Shown here piece after piece: positions 8,317 through 16,787 of a DNA stretch of 64,000 bases. The position numbers and the translations under genes were made by a program. This DNA is from Bradyrhizobium algeriense. Its GTDB lineage: Bacteria; Pseudomonadota; Alphaproteobacteria; Rhizobiales; Xanthobacteraceae. Under the pieces are notes generated by a model that worked only from the letters and a program-made list of their open reading frames with translations, was not told where the DNA came from and did not search any database. The DNA is taken from NCBI RefSeq assembly GCF_003062295.1, contig NZ_PYCN01000017.1:62001-126000 (forward strand), read 5' to 3'. How positions within the stretch are numbered: the first letter of the stretch is position 1; each line of letters starts with the position of its first letter.

Positions 8317-8736
8317 ATGGCGGACAACACGAAGAAGCGCGGCGGGGCCGATCGCGGGCTGATCGCGTTGAGCGAGCCTTACGAGGTCGCTTACTGGTCG
8401 AAGAAATTCAAGATCACGCCGGCCAGGCTGAAAGCTGCCGTCAAGAAAGTGGGGCACTCCGCCAAGGACGTGGATGCCTATATCAAGCTGCAGAAGCACA
8501 AGGCCTCCGACCGGGCACGGATCGCGGTGAGCCAGCCCTACGAAGTCAGCTACTGGTCGAAGAAGTTCAAGGTCACCCCCGCCAGATTGAAGGCCGCCGT
8601 CGCCGCCGTCGGGCATTCGTCGAAGGCAGTCGGCGCCCATCTCGCCAAGCGCAAGGCTGCGAAGAAGGCGAAGAAGAGCGCCAGAAAAACTCCCGGTAAA
8701 ACGACAAAGAAGCGCGCAAAGAAAAAGGCCGCCTAG
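8317..8736 (+). CDS. Protein with two tandem DUF3606 domains and a basic tail
   Basis: A 139-residue basic protein. Two copies of a DUF3606-like unit are visible: RGLIALSEPYEVAYWSKKF.ITPARLKAAVKKVGHS at about residues 14-49, and a near match (SQPYEVSYWSKKFKVTPARL) at about 68-105. The last 35 residues are lysine/arginine rich (KRKAAKKAKKSARK), like the tails of DNA- or RNA-binding proteins. DUF3606 normally occurs once in a 60-residue protein, so this is an internal duplication. The start at 8317 is set by AGGAGA six bases upstream. A nucleic-acid-binding role is inferred from charge alone. Confidence 0.72.
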   Translation: MADNTKKRGGADRGLIALSEPYEVAYWSKKFKITPARLKAAVKKVGHSAKDVDAYIKLQKHKASDRARIAVSQPYEVSYWSKKFKVTPARLKAAVAAVGHSSKAVGAHLAKRKAAKKAKKSARKTPGKTTKKRAKKKAA

Positions 8737-8747
8737 CGGCGGCCTTT
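8727..8747 (+). terminator. Intrinsic terminator overlapping the stop of the DUF3606 gene
   Basis: Perfect hairpin GGCCGCC-TAGC-GGCGGCC preceded by five A and followed by TTT. The stop codon TAG is the first part of the loop, so termination and translation stop coincide. Confidence 0.75.
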
Positions 8748-8774
8748 AACGCAAGGCGCGGCTTGCAGGGATTC

Positions 8775-8856
8775 GTAGCCCGGGTGGAGCGCAGCGCAAC
8801 CCGGGATTCTCCTTGCGGGAGTGACCCCGGGTTGCGCTGCGCTCCACCCGGGCTAC
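8775..8856. repeat. Family F long inverted repeat
   Basis: Two perfect 31-base arms (8775-8805 and 8826-8856) that begin GTAGCCCGGGTGGAGCGCAG, separated by 20 bases. It lies between two convergent genes. The transcript would fold into a very stable stem from either strand, in the style of bradyrhizobial repetitive palindromes. Confidence 0.88.
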
Positions 8857-8865
8857 GGCGTGAGC

Positions 8866-9546
8866 TCAGTTCGCCGCGAAGCAATAGAACAGTCCGTCAC
8901 CGCCGGTGCTCTTGAGGTCGGCCTGCGAGCAACCACCATCCGGACCGCGCGAGGGGTGCGAGGAGTTCCAGGACTTCGAGGCGTCGTCGTCGCGCATGCC
9001 CATGCGGTCGGAATGGCCGACCATCGCCGCGCCTTGCGTCGAGCTCGTCCAGTTCTTGCAGGTGCGATCCTCGCCAGCCGCAAACGCCGACCCGTCCGCC
9101 TGCGATCCCGTCAGCACGTCGTGACGATTGGGCGTATCGCCGCGGCCGTTGATGACCTCGCCCTTCTCACTGAGCGCGCTCTGCTTGGTGAGGCCGTTGG
9201 CGCCGTGCAACTCGGCGACGTCCTTGGCGACCATCGCGCCCTTGGCATTCTTCCACGGCCCCTTGCCGATGCGCTCACGCGCATTGACGGCAGGCTGACC
9301 GTCGGCGGCTTGCGTCGAGAGATAGGCGCGCCAGGTCTTGCCGCCCGCTCCAGCCGCCTGCGCCAATGTCTGGCAGTGATTGTCGGCGCCGGCGAGCCCG
9401 CCGAGATTGCCGCCGTTACCGATGCCGTTGCTGGTCAGGAAGAAACTGGTATCGGCCGATTGCGCCTGCGCGGGCGCGCTGGCGAGGGCCGATAGGGCGG
9501 CAAGTGCAAAGCATGCCGTCGAGATGATTCTGGCGAAGCTCTTCAT
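8866..9546 (-). CDS. Secreted protein, endostatin/lectin-like (DUF1554-type) candidate
   Basis: A 226-residue protein with a signal peptide (FALAALSALASAPAQAQ, cleavage near residue 28). The mature chain begins ADTSFFLTSNGIGNGGNLGGL and has four cysteines (NHCQTL, RTCKNW, GGCSQA, FYCFAAN). The pattern of GGKTWRAYLST followed much later by a tryptophan/serine loop (CKNWTSS) resembles the endostatin-like fold found in bacterial secreted proteins. That family call is from memory and uncertain. GGGAGA precedes the start. Role unknown. Confidence 0.6.
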   Translation of the reverse strand: MKSFARIISTACFALAALSALASAPAQAQSADTSFFLTSNGIGNGGNLGGLAGADNHCQTLAQAAGAGGKTWRAYLSTQAADGQPAVNARERIGKGPWKNAKGAMVAKDVAELHGANGLTKQSALSEKGEVINGRGDTPNRHDVLTGSQADGSAFAAGEDRTCKNWTSSTQGAAMVGHSDRMGMRDDDASKSWNSSHPSRGPDGGCSQADLKSTGGDGLFYCFAAN

Positions 9547-9637
9547 CTGGTTTCTCCCTGTTATTTTTGGTTCGTTGCCATCAACACATCACGGCGACCG
9601 TTATTCCGGAGCGAAATGAAGCGGGAATTCCGGCAAA

Positions 9638-9671
9638 GAAAAAGGCGCCGCGGAACGAACCGCAGCGCCTT
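9638..9671 (-). terminator. Intrinsic terminator downstream of the Tim44-domain gene
   Basis: On the minus strand the DNA reads AAGGCGCTGCGG, a six-base loop, CCGCGGCGCC and then TTTTTC: a 12-base stem with one mismatch followed by a T run, 20 bases after the stop of the Tim44 gene. Confidence 0.8.
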
Positions 9672-9690
9672 CCTCGTTACATTGTGGCGA

Positions 9691-10680
9691 TCAGCTGGTC
9701 TGCTGGATCGCCGAGAGTTCCCAATCGGCGCCGCGTCGACGGGCGAAGGTCCACACTTCGGTGGCTTCGATCGGCGTTTCGCTGCCCGAGACCAGGCGGC
9801 CGGTGGTGCGCTCCAGGGTCTTGTCGACCAGCGAGAACCGCATCGCCACGCTGGCGAAATCGGTTTCGCCTTCGCGCCAGGCTTCGGCGAGGTCGCCCTG
9901 CAGCAGCTTGACGTCGGTCACCTTGTTGACGTCGTTGCGGGCCTTGTTCTCCTCGAGATCCTTGGAGAAGTAGGACACCATCTCGGGCGTCGCCAGCGTA
10001 TGCAGTTTGGCGACATCCTCGTTCGACCACGCGGCCTGGACCTCGCCGAGCAGACGCTCGAACGCTTCATAGTCGGCCGGCTGGATTTCCAGCTGCGGCT
10101 GGCTCGATCCCAACCCAAAGCCGCCGAGGCCAGAGCGGAAGCTGCTCTGGGCGCCGGGGCCTTCAGCGGCAGGAGCAGGTCCCGTCGCGTAGGCGGAGGC
10201 CGGCGTATGGCGGCGCTGCCACCACGACATCGCCAGCCGCACCACGATAACGATCAGGGCGATCTGCAGCAGCAGGCCGATGATCGAGGACAGGCCGCCG
10301 AGGCCGGAGAACAGGCCGCCGCCGGTCAGCATGCCGAACAGGCCTGCGCCAAGGAAGCCCATGGCGAGACCGCCAAGCATGCCCCCCATCATTCCGGGCC
10401 GGTTGAAGAAGCCGCCCTTGGCGGCCGCGCCGGCAGCCGCCGGTGCGCCCACGCCAGGAGTACCCGGCTGGGTGAAGGTACGGTTCATGGGCTGCGCCGT
10501 GCCCGGCGCGGTGGTGGTGCTCGGGGGCGCCGAATAGGTCTTCGATCCCCGCGAACCGGAGCTGCCGCCACCGCCAACGCGGGCGTCAGCCGCCGAAATC
10601 GAGATCGCCAACGGAACCGCCACCGACATCACGATCGCGATGGTCCGTATAATTCCGCGCGCAGTCAGCGTGAAATTCAT
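9691..10680 (-). CDS. Tim44-domain membrane protein
   Basis: A 329-residue protein. It starts with a hydrophobic export/anchor segment (residues 10-30), followed by a Gly/Pro-rich linker with FNRPGMMGGMLGGLAMGF, a second hydrophobic stretch (LLLQIALIVIVVRLAMSWWQ), and a C-terminal Tim44-like domain from about residue 180 with FERLLGEVQAAWSNEDVAKL and EVWTFARR. Bacterial Tim44 proteins are membrane associated and of unknown role; the mitochondrial relative tethers the import motor. GAGGAAA precedes the start at 10678-10680, which was preferred over an upstream in-frame start that lacks a signal. It sits downstream of cckA on the same strand with a 262-base gap. Confidence 0.85.
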   Translation of the reverse strand: MNFTLTARGIIRTIAIVMSVAVPLAISISAADARVGGGGSSGSRGSKTYSAPPSTTTAPGTAQPMNRTFTQPGTPGVGAPAAAGAAAKGGFFNRPGMMGGMLGGLAMGFLGAGLFGMLTGGGLFSGLGGLSSIIGLLLQIALIVIVVRLAMSWWQRRHTPASAYATGPAPAAEGPGAQSSFRSGLGGFGLGSSQPQLEIQPADYEAFERLLGEVQAAWSNEDVAKLHTLATPEMVSYFSKDLEENKARNDVNKVTDVKLLQGDLAEAWREGETDFASVAMRFSLVDKTLERTTGRLVSGSETPIEATEVWTFARRRGADWELSAIQQTS

Positions 10681-10815
10681 GTCTTTTTCCTCATTCCCCG
10701 ACATTGGAGAAGTGCCCCTAAGATGGGCAGGACCACCCAAAAGTGAAGCCGCCATAGGGACGCATGGCTGCGGCCCTCGGTCGCGGGGATGTGACGATTT
10801 AGCTGTGAACCAGCA

Positions 10816-10830
10816 TTAATCAATGGTTTA
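10816..10830. promoter_or_regulatory. Weak CtrA-like element between cckA and the Tim44 gene
   Basis: TTAA-N7-TTTA, seven of eight bases of the CtrA consensus, 136-150 bases upstream of the Tim44-domain gene start. One mismatch and the larger distance make it much less convincing than the perfect sites elsewhere. Apart from this, 10681-10942 shows no gene. Confidence 0.25.
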
Positions 10831-10942
10831 GGGCCGGCAATGTCAGCTCGCGCAGGATGCGCAGCCGAGAGAACTCGCCGTCGAATGGCGGTTCCTCCGG
10901 CGTGCTGAAGCATTTCATACGGGCGGATTTGACAGGCGGATC

Positions 10943-13507
10943 TCAAGAAGCCGTCATCGTCTCCTTCACCTTCTCGACCAGAGCGCTCAGCGCGAACGGC
11001 TTCGGCAGGAAGGCGAATTGCTCGTTTTCCGGCAGGCTCTTGTCGAAAGCTTCTTCAGCATAACCTGAGACGAAGATGATCTTGAGGCTAGGATTGCGCT
11101 TGCGCATCTCGCGCAACAGCGTCGGGCCGTCCATTTCCGGCATCACGACGTCGGAGACGACAAGATCGACCGCGCCGTCCTTTTCGTCCAGCGCTTCCAT
11201 CGCCTCGATGCCGTTGGCGGCTTCGATTACGCTGTAGCCGCGCGAACGAAGGCCGCGCGCATTCAGGGAGCGCAGGCCATCCTCGTCTTCCACCAGCAGG
11301 ATGGTGCCCTGCCCGGTCAGGTCGGGCCGCGGCTTCGGCGGCTCGGTTCCGGCTTCCTTTGCCGTCCCGTTCGTGGCCTGCGCTTCGGGCTGGGTCTCCA
11401 GTTCGGCACGATGGCGCGGCAGGAAGATGCGGAACGTGGTGCCCTCGCCCGGCGTGGAATCGACGTAAACAAAGCCGCCGGTCTGCTTGACGATGCCGTA
11501 CACCGTCGAGAGACCAAGCCCGGTGCCCTTGCCGACCTCCTTGGTCGAGAAGAACGGTTCGAAAATCTTGTCGACGATGTCGGCCGGAATTCCGGTGCCG
11601 GTATCGGAAATTTCGATCCGCACGTAGTCGGCGGCCGGCATGCCCTTGTGGGTGAGCTGGGCTGCTTCATCCACCGTCACATTGGCGGTCCGCACCGTCA
11701 GCTTGCCGCCATCGGGCATGGCATCACGCGCATTGACCGCGAGATTGACGACCACCTGCTCGAACTGCGAGACGTCGACCTTGACCGGCCAGAGGTCGCG
11801 GCCATGCACGAGGTCGAGCTTGACCTTCTCCCCGATCAGCCGCCGCAGCAGCATGGTGAGGTCGGACAAGGCGTCGCCGAGGTCGAGCACCTGCGGCCGC
11901 AGCGTCTGGCGGCGCGAGAATGCGAGCAGTTGCCGCACCAGCGTCGCGGCGCGGGTCGCGTTCTGCTTGATCTGCATGATGTCCTGGAACGACGGATCGG
12001 TCGGCTTGTGCGCGTTCAGCAGGAAGTCGTTGGCCATCATGATGGCAGACAGCACGTTGTTGAAGTCGTGCGCGATGCCGCCGGCGAGCTGGCCGACCAT
12101 GTCCATCTTCTGCGACTGATTGATCTGGTTTTCCAGCGTGCGCCGCTCGGTAGTCTCCAGCAGATAGACGATGGCGGCTTCGGTGTCGCGCTCGTCCTCC
12201 TCGACCGCGGTGACGAAGAACTGCCCCCAGCGCTCCTTGGCGCCGTCGAGCATGGCCTCGACGGGGGCAATGTCGCCCTGCCCTTCCGCCGCCTGGTTGA
12301 TCGCCGCAATCAGAAGGCCGCGGTCGCGCGCGTTCACGGTGCGGAAGATCGACTTGTTCGCTGCGCCGTCTGGGCTGAGGTTCTGCGCCAGCTTGGCGAA
12401 GCGGGCGTTGGCACGGACGACAGCGCCGCCGCGGTCCACCGTCGCAATCGCCATCGGCGTATGGTCGAAGAACCGCATGAAGCGGACTTCGGCGGCGCGT
12501 TCGGGGTCGGAATGCTCGTCGCGCGTGCGGCTGATCACGAGCGTGCGCGAGGAACCCGGCGAGCCGTCGGCGCCGAAAGCCAGCTTGTGGTAGAGCCGCA
12601 CCGGCATGGTCCTGCCGCCGCGCATGCGCAGGTCGATGTCGAACACCTCGGTCTTGACCTCGCCGGGCACCGCCACGATCGAAGTCAATAGCGCAGCGCC
12701 ATCGCCGGAGACGATATCGGTGAGCTTCAGCCCACCCGACCCGATCTCGGCGAGATCGTAATCGAGCCAGTTCGCCAGCGTGGCGTTGACATAGATGACG
12801 TCAGCGGCCGGACTGACCGAGAAGAATCCGCATGGCGCGTGGTCGAGATATTCGATCGCGTGCTGCAGCTCCCGGAACACATCTTCCTGGCGCTCGCGGT
12901 CCCGCGTGATGTCGGCGATCGACCACACCGCGTATTTTGCTTCGCGCTTGCTCTGACCGAGCGGACGAACCCGCATCCGCAGCCAGCGTCCCTGCGCACC
13001 GTCAGAGCCGGCGATGCGGACCTCCTCCTGCTGCCGCTTGCCTTCGCGGGCGGCCTTGAGCAGGCGGAACACGGCTTCGGAGACGTCCGGGTTGCCGATG
13101 AAGACGCGTTCGATGGGGCGCACGTCCTGCGGGCTCGCGGCGCCCGTCAGCGCCAGATAGGCGGCGTTCGAATAGACGACATGGCCCTTCGGGTCAGTCA
13201 CAGCCAAACCGTCATGGGCGTGATCGGCGATGCGGCCCATCACGGGGTCGTCGGCAGCGCGGTCGGTGAAGCGGATGATCCCGGCGGCAAAGGCGAACAG
13301 ATTGAACAGGCCGACCATGGCGAGCAGCGCCAGCACGCCGAGGATATAGGGCTGGGCCTGGGCGCGACCGATGGTCATGAGCGCCACCGCCACCGCCACG
13401 ATGCCGGCAGCCACCAGCAGCACCAGCACGATGCTACCGCCCCGCCGCGCCGGTTCGTGGGCCGCAAGGGGCCCGGTCGACGGATGGCTGTCAGTTTCGA
13501 CGGTCAT
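10943..13507 (-). CDS. cckA: Cell-cycle hybrid sensor histidine kinase CckA
   Basis: An 854-residue hybrid kinase matching CckA. Two membrane spans lie at about residues 24-48 and 54-78. Three PAS-like regions follow (about 90-200, 215-330 and 343-458). The dimerisation/phosphoacceptor motif GQLAGGIAHDFNNVLSAI places the phosphohistidine at H480. The ATPase domain shows NLAVNARDAMPDGG, DTGTGIP and GKGTGLGLSTVYGIV. A receiver domain at about 735-850 has the acceptor aspartate near D786 (VVSDVVMPEMDG). In alphaproteobacteria CckA passes phosphate through ChpT to CtrA and switches between kinase and phosphatase states. The start at 13505-13507 was preferred to a longer one that adds an arginine-rich unrelated extension. 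It follows flhB on the same strand. Confidence 0.93.
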   Translation of the reverse strand: MTVETDSHPSTGPLAAHEPARRGGSIVLVLLVAAGIVAVAVALMTIGRAQAQPYILGVLALLAMVGLFNLFAFAAGIIRFTDRAADDPVMGRIADHAHDGLAVTDPKGHVVYSNAAYLALTGAASPQDVRPIERVFIGNPDVSEAVFRLLKAAREGKRQQEEVRIAGSDGAQGRWLRMRVRPLGQSKREAKYAVWSIADITRDRERQEDVFRELQHAIEYLDHAPCGFFSVSPAADVIYVNATLANWLDYDLAEIGSGGLKLTDIVSGDGAALLTSIVAVPGEVKTEVFDIDLRMRGGRTMPVRLYHKLAFGADGSPGSSRTLVISRTRDEHSDPERAAEVRFMRFFDHTPMAIATVDRGGAVVRANARFAKLAQNLSPDGAANKSIFRTVNARDRGLLIAAINQAAEGQGDIAPVEAMLDGAKERWGQFFVTAVEEDERDTEAAIVYLLETTERRTLENQINQSQKMDMVGQLAGGIAHDFNNVLSAIMMANDFLLNAHKPTDPSFQDIMQIKQNATRAATLVRQLLAFSRRQTLRPQVLDLGDALSDLTMLLRRLIGEKVKLDLVHGRDLWPVKVDVSQFEQVVVNLAVNARDAMPDGGKLTVRTANVTVDEAAQLTHKGMPAADYVRIEISDTGTGIPADIVDKIFEPFFSTKEVGKGTGLGLSTVYGIVKQTGGFVYVDSTPGEGTTFRIFLPRHRAELETQPEAQATNGTAKEAGTEPPKPRPDLTGQGTILLVEDEDGLRSLNARGLRSRGYSVIEAANGIEAMEALDEKDGAVDLVVSDVVMPEMDGPTLLREMRKRNPSLKIIFVSGYAEEAFDKSLPENEQFAFLPKPFALSALVEKVKETMTAS

Positions 13508-13688
13508 AGGAAGCGGCGTTGCCCTTCGGCAAGGAGTCACGCGCCGGTCAGGATGGCCGGCCGCAGGTAACCCCGCGTTCGGCTGGCGCACCTCTCCTGA
13601 GTGCCTGAATCGGCCCCGCAAGCGCAAGCCCATCAGGCAGCTATTTGGCAGATTGAAGGCATTTCAAGGCGTTTTCCAGCGGTTCCTC

Positions 13689-14762
13689 TCACATTCTCCG
13701 GGCGGCAAGCCCGTTCTTCAGGCCCATGACGTAGCCGATGATCTCGGCGACCGCCTGATAGTGCTCGACCGGAATCTCCTCGTCGATATCGACGGTGGCA
13801 TAAAGCGCCCGCGCCAGCGGCACATTCTCCACGATCGGAATGTCGTGTTTCTTCGCGACCTCCCTGATCTTGAGCGCGATGTTGTCGGCGCCCTTGGCGA
13901 CGCAGACCGGCGCCGACATGCCGCGATCGTAGGACAGCGCCACCGAATAGTGGGTCGGGTTGGTGATGATCACGCTGGCCTTGGGAACGGCGGCCATCAT
14001 GCGCTTCTTCATCTGCTGCACCCGCAACTGCCGGATCCGGCCCTTGATGTGGGGGTCGCCTTCGGACTGCTTGTATTCGTCCTTGATCTCCTGCAGCGAC
14101 ATCTTCTGCCGGTCGTACCACTGCCGGTACTGGAAGAAGTAGTCGGCGATCGCGACCGCCGCCAGCATCGCCACCACCGCGCCCATCAATTGCAATGTCA
14201 GATTGGTAGTGACGCCGAGGATCGCCGAAGGATCGAACCGCAGGAACGACTCCAGACGATGGCGCTCGGGCCACAGCACCGCCATCATGACGGCGCCGAG
14301 CGCGATCAGCTTGAACAGACCCTTGGCGAAATTCGCCACCGCCTGCTTGCCGAAGATGCGTTTCAGTCCGGCACCGGGAGATACCTTGCTGAATTTCGGT
14401 GTCAGCGATTCCGACGACCATACCAGCCGGTGCTGGATCATGTTGCCGGCGATCGCGGCGAGCATGAGCATCAACAGCGGCACGCCGATGGCGCCGAGCA
14501 CGGCATAGGCCAGCGTGTTGCCGAGCGCGAGCAATGCCGCGCCGTCGGCACGAAGCTGACCCGCGTTGGCGATCAGGCTGCGCAGCGGCGTCAGAATGCC
14601 GCCGCCGATCGATCCCGAAAAGGTCGACAATATCAGCGTGGCGCCCGCGATGATGAACCAGGTGTTGACCTCCTGGCTCTTGACGACGTCCCCCTTGGCA
14701 AGCGCATCATCGAGACGTTTTTGCGTAGGGTCTTCTGTCTTGTCGTCGGTATCGTCGGCCAT
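13689..14762 (-). CDS. flhB: Flagellar export apparatus protein FlhB
   Basis: A 357-residue inner-membrane export-gate component and substrate-specificity switch. The cytoplasmic N-terminus has EDPTQKRLDDALAKGDVVKS. Four hydrophobic segments follow, then the linker SLQEIKDEYKQSEGDP and the autocleavage motif NPTH at residues 268-271. The C-terminal domain carries YDRGMSAPVCVAKGAD. Length and all motifs are intact, so it should switch from rod/hook to filament export. It is downstream of fliR across a palindromic repeat and upstream of cckA. Confidence 0.97.
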   Translation of the reverse strand: MADDTDDKTEDPTQKRLDDALAKGDVVKSQEVNTWFIIAGATLILSTFSGSIGGGILTPLRSLIANAGQLRADGAALLALGNTLAYAVLGAIGVPLLMLMLAAIAGNMIQHRLVWSSESLTPKFSKVSPGAGLKRIFGKQAVANFAKGLFKLIALGAVMMAVLWPERHRLESFLRFDPSAILGVTTNLTLQLMGAVVAMLAAVAIADYFFQYRQWYDRQKMSLQEIKDEYKQSEGDPHIKGRIRQLRVQQMKKRMMAAVPKASVIITNPTHYSVALSYDRGMSAPVCVAKGADNIALKIREVAKKHDIPIVENVPLARALYATVDIDEEIPVEHYQAVAEIIGYVMGLKNGLAARRM

Positions 14763-14784
14763 CGCGGCGTCCTAGCATTTTGTT

Positions 14785-14835
14785 GAGCATGACCTTCGCG
14801 CAAACGCGGAACGCGTTTGCGCGGGGATCATGCTC
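14785..14835. repeat. Family E palindrome between fliR and flhB
   Basis: Inverted repeat with outer arms GAGCATGA(C) and GATCATGCTC and an inner dyad GCGCAAACGC-GGAA-CGCGTTTGCGC. It ends exactly at the fliR stop codon (14835-14837). It could attenuate or stabilise the fliR-flhB transcript. Related sequences lie at 55340 and 57300. Confidence 0.75.
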
Positions 14836-15605
14836 TATTTCAGCGGCGTCAGCTCGTGCATCACGCCGATGAAGTAGTTGAGATAGGTCGCCATCATTCC
14901 GGTGAGGACGAGGGCGAGGATCAGGAAGCCAATCATGATCGACAGCGGCACGCCGACGAAATAGACCTGCATCGCCGGCATCAGCCGCGCCAGCACGCCA
15001 AGGCCGATATTGAAGACGAGGCCGAACACCAGAAATGGCGCCGAAAGCTGCATGCCGATCTTGAAGGCCGTGGCAAACGCACGCGTGGCGAGCGCCGCGA
15101 CGTCGCCGCTCGGCAGCAATTCGCCCGGCGAGAAAATCCGGTAGCTCTCGTTCAGCGCCGCGATCACGAGATGGTGGCTGTCGGTGGCAAACAGCAGCGT
15201 CACGCCTAGGAGGGTCAGGAAGTTGCCGATCAGCAGGCCCTGTTGCCCTTGGGTCGGATCGACGGAGGTGACAAAGCCTAAACCGAGTTGCTGGGCGATC
15301 ACCGAACCCGCGACCGAGAGCGCCGACAGCGTGACGCGCGCGGTGGCGCCGAGCACGATGCCGATGACGATCTCGTGCACCATCAGCACGCCCAGCGAGT
15401 TCATCGAGGTCAGGTCGACCTGGTAGGCGGCGCGGTGCAGCGGCAGGATGATCAGCGTCAGCAGAAGCGCTATCCCAAGCTTGATGCGCACCGGGATGTT
15501 GCTCTCGCCAAATCCCGGCATCAGCATCACCATGGCGCCCACGCGGGCGAACACCAGCATGAAGGTGGCGGCAAGGGCCGGCAGCAGGGATATGTCGACG
15601 CGCAT
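14835..15605 (-). CDS. fliR: Flagellar export apparatus protein FliR
   Basis: A 256-residue polytopic membrane protein of the export gate, starting MRVDISLLPALAATFMLVFARVG with PGFGESNIPVRIKLGIAL in the first loop, a conserved FliR pattern. Six or so hydrophobic segments are visible, with SLRIL-free loops and a PAMQVYFVGVPLSI segment near the C-terminus. FliR with FliP and FliQ makes the helical export pore. It follows fliQ by 14 bases and belongs to the flgB-to-flhB run. Confidence 0.95.
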   Translation of the reverse strand: MRVDISLLPALAATFMLVFARVGAMVMLMPGFGESNIPVRIKLGIALLLTLIILPLHRAAYQVDLTSMNSLGVLMVHEIVIGIVLGATARVTLSALSVAGSVIAQQLGLGFVTSVDPTQGQQGLLIGNFLTLLGVTLLFATDSHHLVIAALNESYRIFSPGELLPSGDVAALATRAFATAFKIGMQLSAPFLVFGLVFNIGLGVLARLMPAMQVYFVGVPLSIMIGFLILALVLTGMMATYLNYFIGVMHELTPLK

Positions 15606-15619
15606 TCATTCACAATGCA

Positions 15620-15883
15620 TCAACCGCCTATGATTCGCGACGATATCCGCATCATGTGACTGTGCAGCGAATCCGCCATGAACGGCAACGCCAGCAATAA
15701 TGTCACGAAGATCGCGAGAATCTTCGGCACGAAGATCAGCGTCTGCTCCTGGATCTGGGTCAGCGCCTGGAATAGCGAGACCACGACGCCGACCACGAGC
15801 CCGATCACCATCAAGGGCGACGACACCACCACGATGGTCCAGATCGCATCGCGCGCCACGTCGAGGGTTTCAGCACCGGTCAT
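15620..15883 (-). CDS. fliQ: Flagellar export apparatus protein FliQ
   Basis: An 87-residue protein with two transmembrane helices (VVVSSPLMVIGLVVGVVVSLFQA and the segment around VPKILAIFVTLLLALPF) joined by the conserved TQIQEQTLIFVPK loop. Length and the loop are typical of FliQ, which assembles as four copies around FliP-FliR. The ATG at 15881-15883 was chosen over one 12 codons upstream because it starts at the family's normal N-terminus. Confidence 0.95.
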   Translation of the reverse strand: MTGAETLDVARDAIWTIVVVSSPLMVIGLVVGVVVSLFQALTQIQEQTLIFVPKILAIFVTLLLALPFMADSLHSHMMRISSRIIGG

Positions 15884-15913
15884 TGTTGTTTCTCGCTTGT
15901 TTTTCACTTGCAC

Positions 15914-15996
15914 CGTCATTCCGGGATGGTCCGAAGGACCAGACCCGGAATCTCGAGATCCCGGGTTCGATGCTGGCGCATCGCCCCGGGATGACG
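15914..15996. repeat. Family A palindrome between fliE and fliQ
   Basis: Outer arms CGTCATTCCGGGATGG and CCCCGGGATGACG, with an inner dyad CCCGGAATCTCGAGATCCCGGG. It interrupts the otherwise tight flagellar run and could lower expression of fliQ-fliR-flhB relative to flgB-flgC-fliE. Confidence 0.8.
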
Positions 15997-16007
15997 TCCA
16001 AGGGACG

Positions 16008-16319
16008 TCAGATCGGCATCTTCATGATGTCTTCGTAGGACTGGATCACCCGGTCGCGCACCGACACCAGCGTCGAGACCGCGACGTCGGTCTCCGCGAC
16101 CGCCGTCACCACGTCCATGACGTTGGCCTTGCCCGAACTCATCGCCATGGTCTGGGCGTCGGATTTCTTGCCGGCATCCAGCACGCTGCCCACCGCGTCC
16201 TTGAGCAGCGCGCTGAAGGACGGGCCGCCGGCGGTTTGGCCACCCTTCTCGGCGCCGCCGGATTCCATGATGCGCGAAAGTGCGGCGTAGGCATTTGCTG
16301 CAACGGTGGGTGAAGCCAT
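16008..16319 (-). CDS. fliE: Flagellar hook-basal body protein FliE
   Basis: A 103-residue adaptor that links the MS ring and the rod. The C-terminal part shows the family signature: VMDVVTAVAETDVAVSTLVSVRDRVIQSYEDIMKMPI, with the terminal MPI/MQV-like ending. The N-terminal half is variable and Gly/Ser rich, as in other alphaproteobacterial FliE proteins. It follows flgC by 16 bases. Confidence 0.94.
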   Translation of the reverse strand: MASPTVAANAYAALSRIMESGGAEKGGQTAGGPSFSALLKDAVGSVLDAGKKSDAQTMAMSSGKANVMDVVTAVAETDVAVSTLVSVRDRVIQSYEDIMKMPI

Positions 16320-16335
16320 TTTCTATGGTTCCTGT

Positions 16336-16761
16336 TCAGGCCTTGAGGATGTCGAGCGTGCGTTGGATCATGCGGCGCGTGGCGCTGATGATGTTGAGGT
16401 TGGCTTCATAGGACCGCTGCGCCTCGCGCATGTCGGTCATTTCGACCAGCGGATTGACGTTCGGATATTTGACGTTGCCGGCCGCGTCCGCCGCCGGATT
16501 GCTCGGCTCATGCTTGACGCGAAACGCCGACTGGTCGGTCCGGACCTTGCCGAGCGTCACGACCCTGGCATCCAGCGTGCGGTCGAGCGCCGACGAAAAT
16601 GTCGGCACCTTGCGGCGGTACGGATTGCCGCCGGCAGTCGGCGCGGTGGACTCGGCGTTGGCGATGTTTTCCGAGATCACCCGCAACCGCCCCGCCTGCG
16701 CGCGCAACCCGGAGGTCGCGATGCTCATCGAGCGGGCGAAATCGCTTCCATCATCTGCCAT
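16336..16761 (-). CDS. flgC: Proximal rod protein FlgC
   Basis: A 141-residue rod protein exported by the flagellar apparatus. The N-terminal signature SIATSGLRAQAGRLRVISENIANA and the C-terminal helix MREAQRSYEANLNIISATRRM form the coiled coils common to axial proteins. The central NPYRRKVPTF is typical of FlgC. It sits between flgB and fliE with 26- and 16-base gaps. Confidence 0.95.
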   Translation of the reverse strand: MADDGSDFARSMSIATSGLRAQAGRLRVISENIANAESTAPTAGGNPYRRKVPTFSSALDRTLDARVVTLGKVRTDQSAFRVKHEPSNPAADAAGNVKYPNVNPLVEMTDMREAQRSYEANLNIISATRRMIQRTLDILKA

Positions 16762-16787
16762 GATCCGGTTCTCCTAATCGCGGCGCA

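Noticed and set aside
10816..10830. TTAA-N7-TTTA between cckA and the Tim44 gene as a CtrA autoregulation site
   Set aside because: One mismatch, 136-150 bases from the start and only slightly above chance. Kept only as a weak feature, not as a finding.
11411..12691. 426-codon open frame on the plus strand opposite cckA
   Set aside because: The kinase motifs are all in the minus-strand frame.
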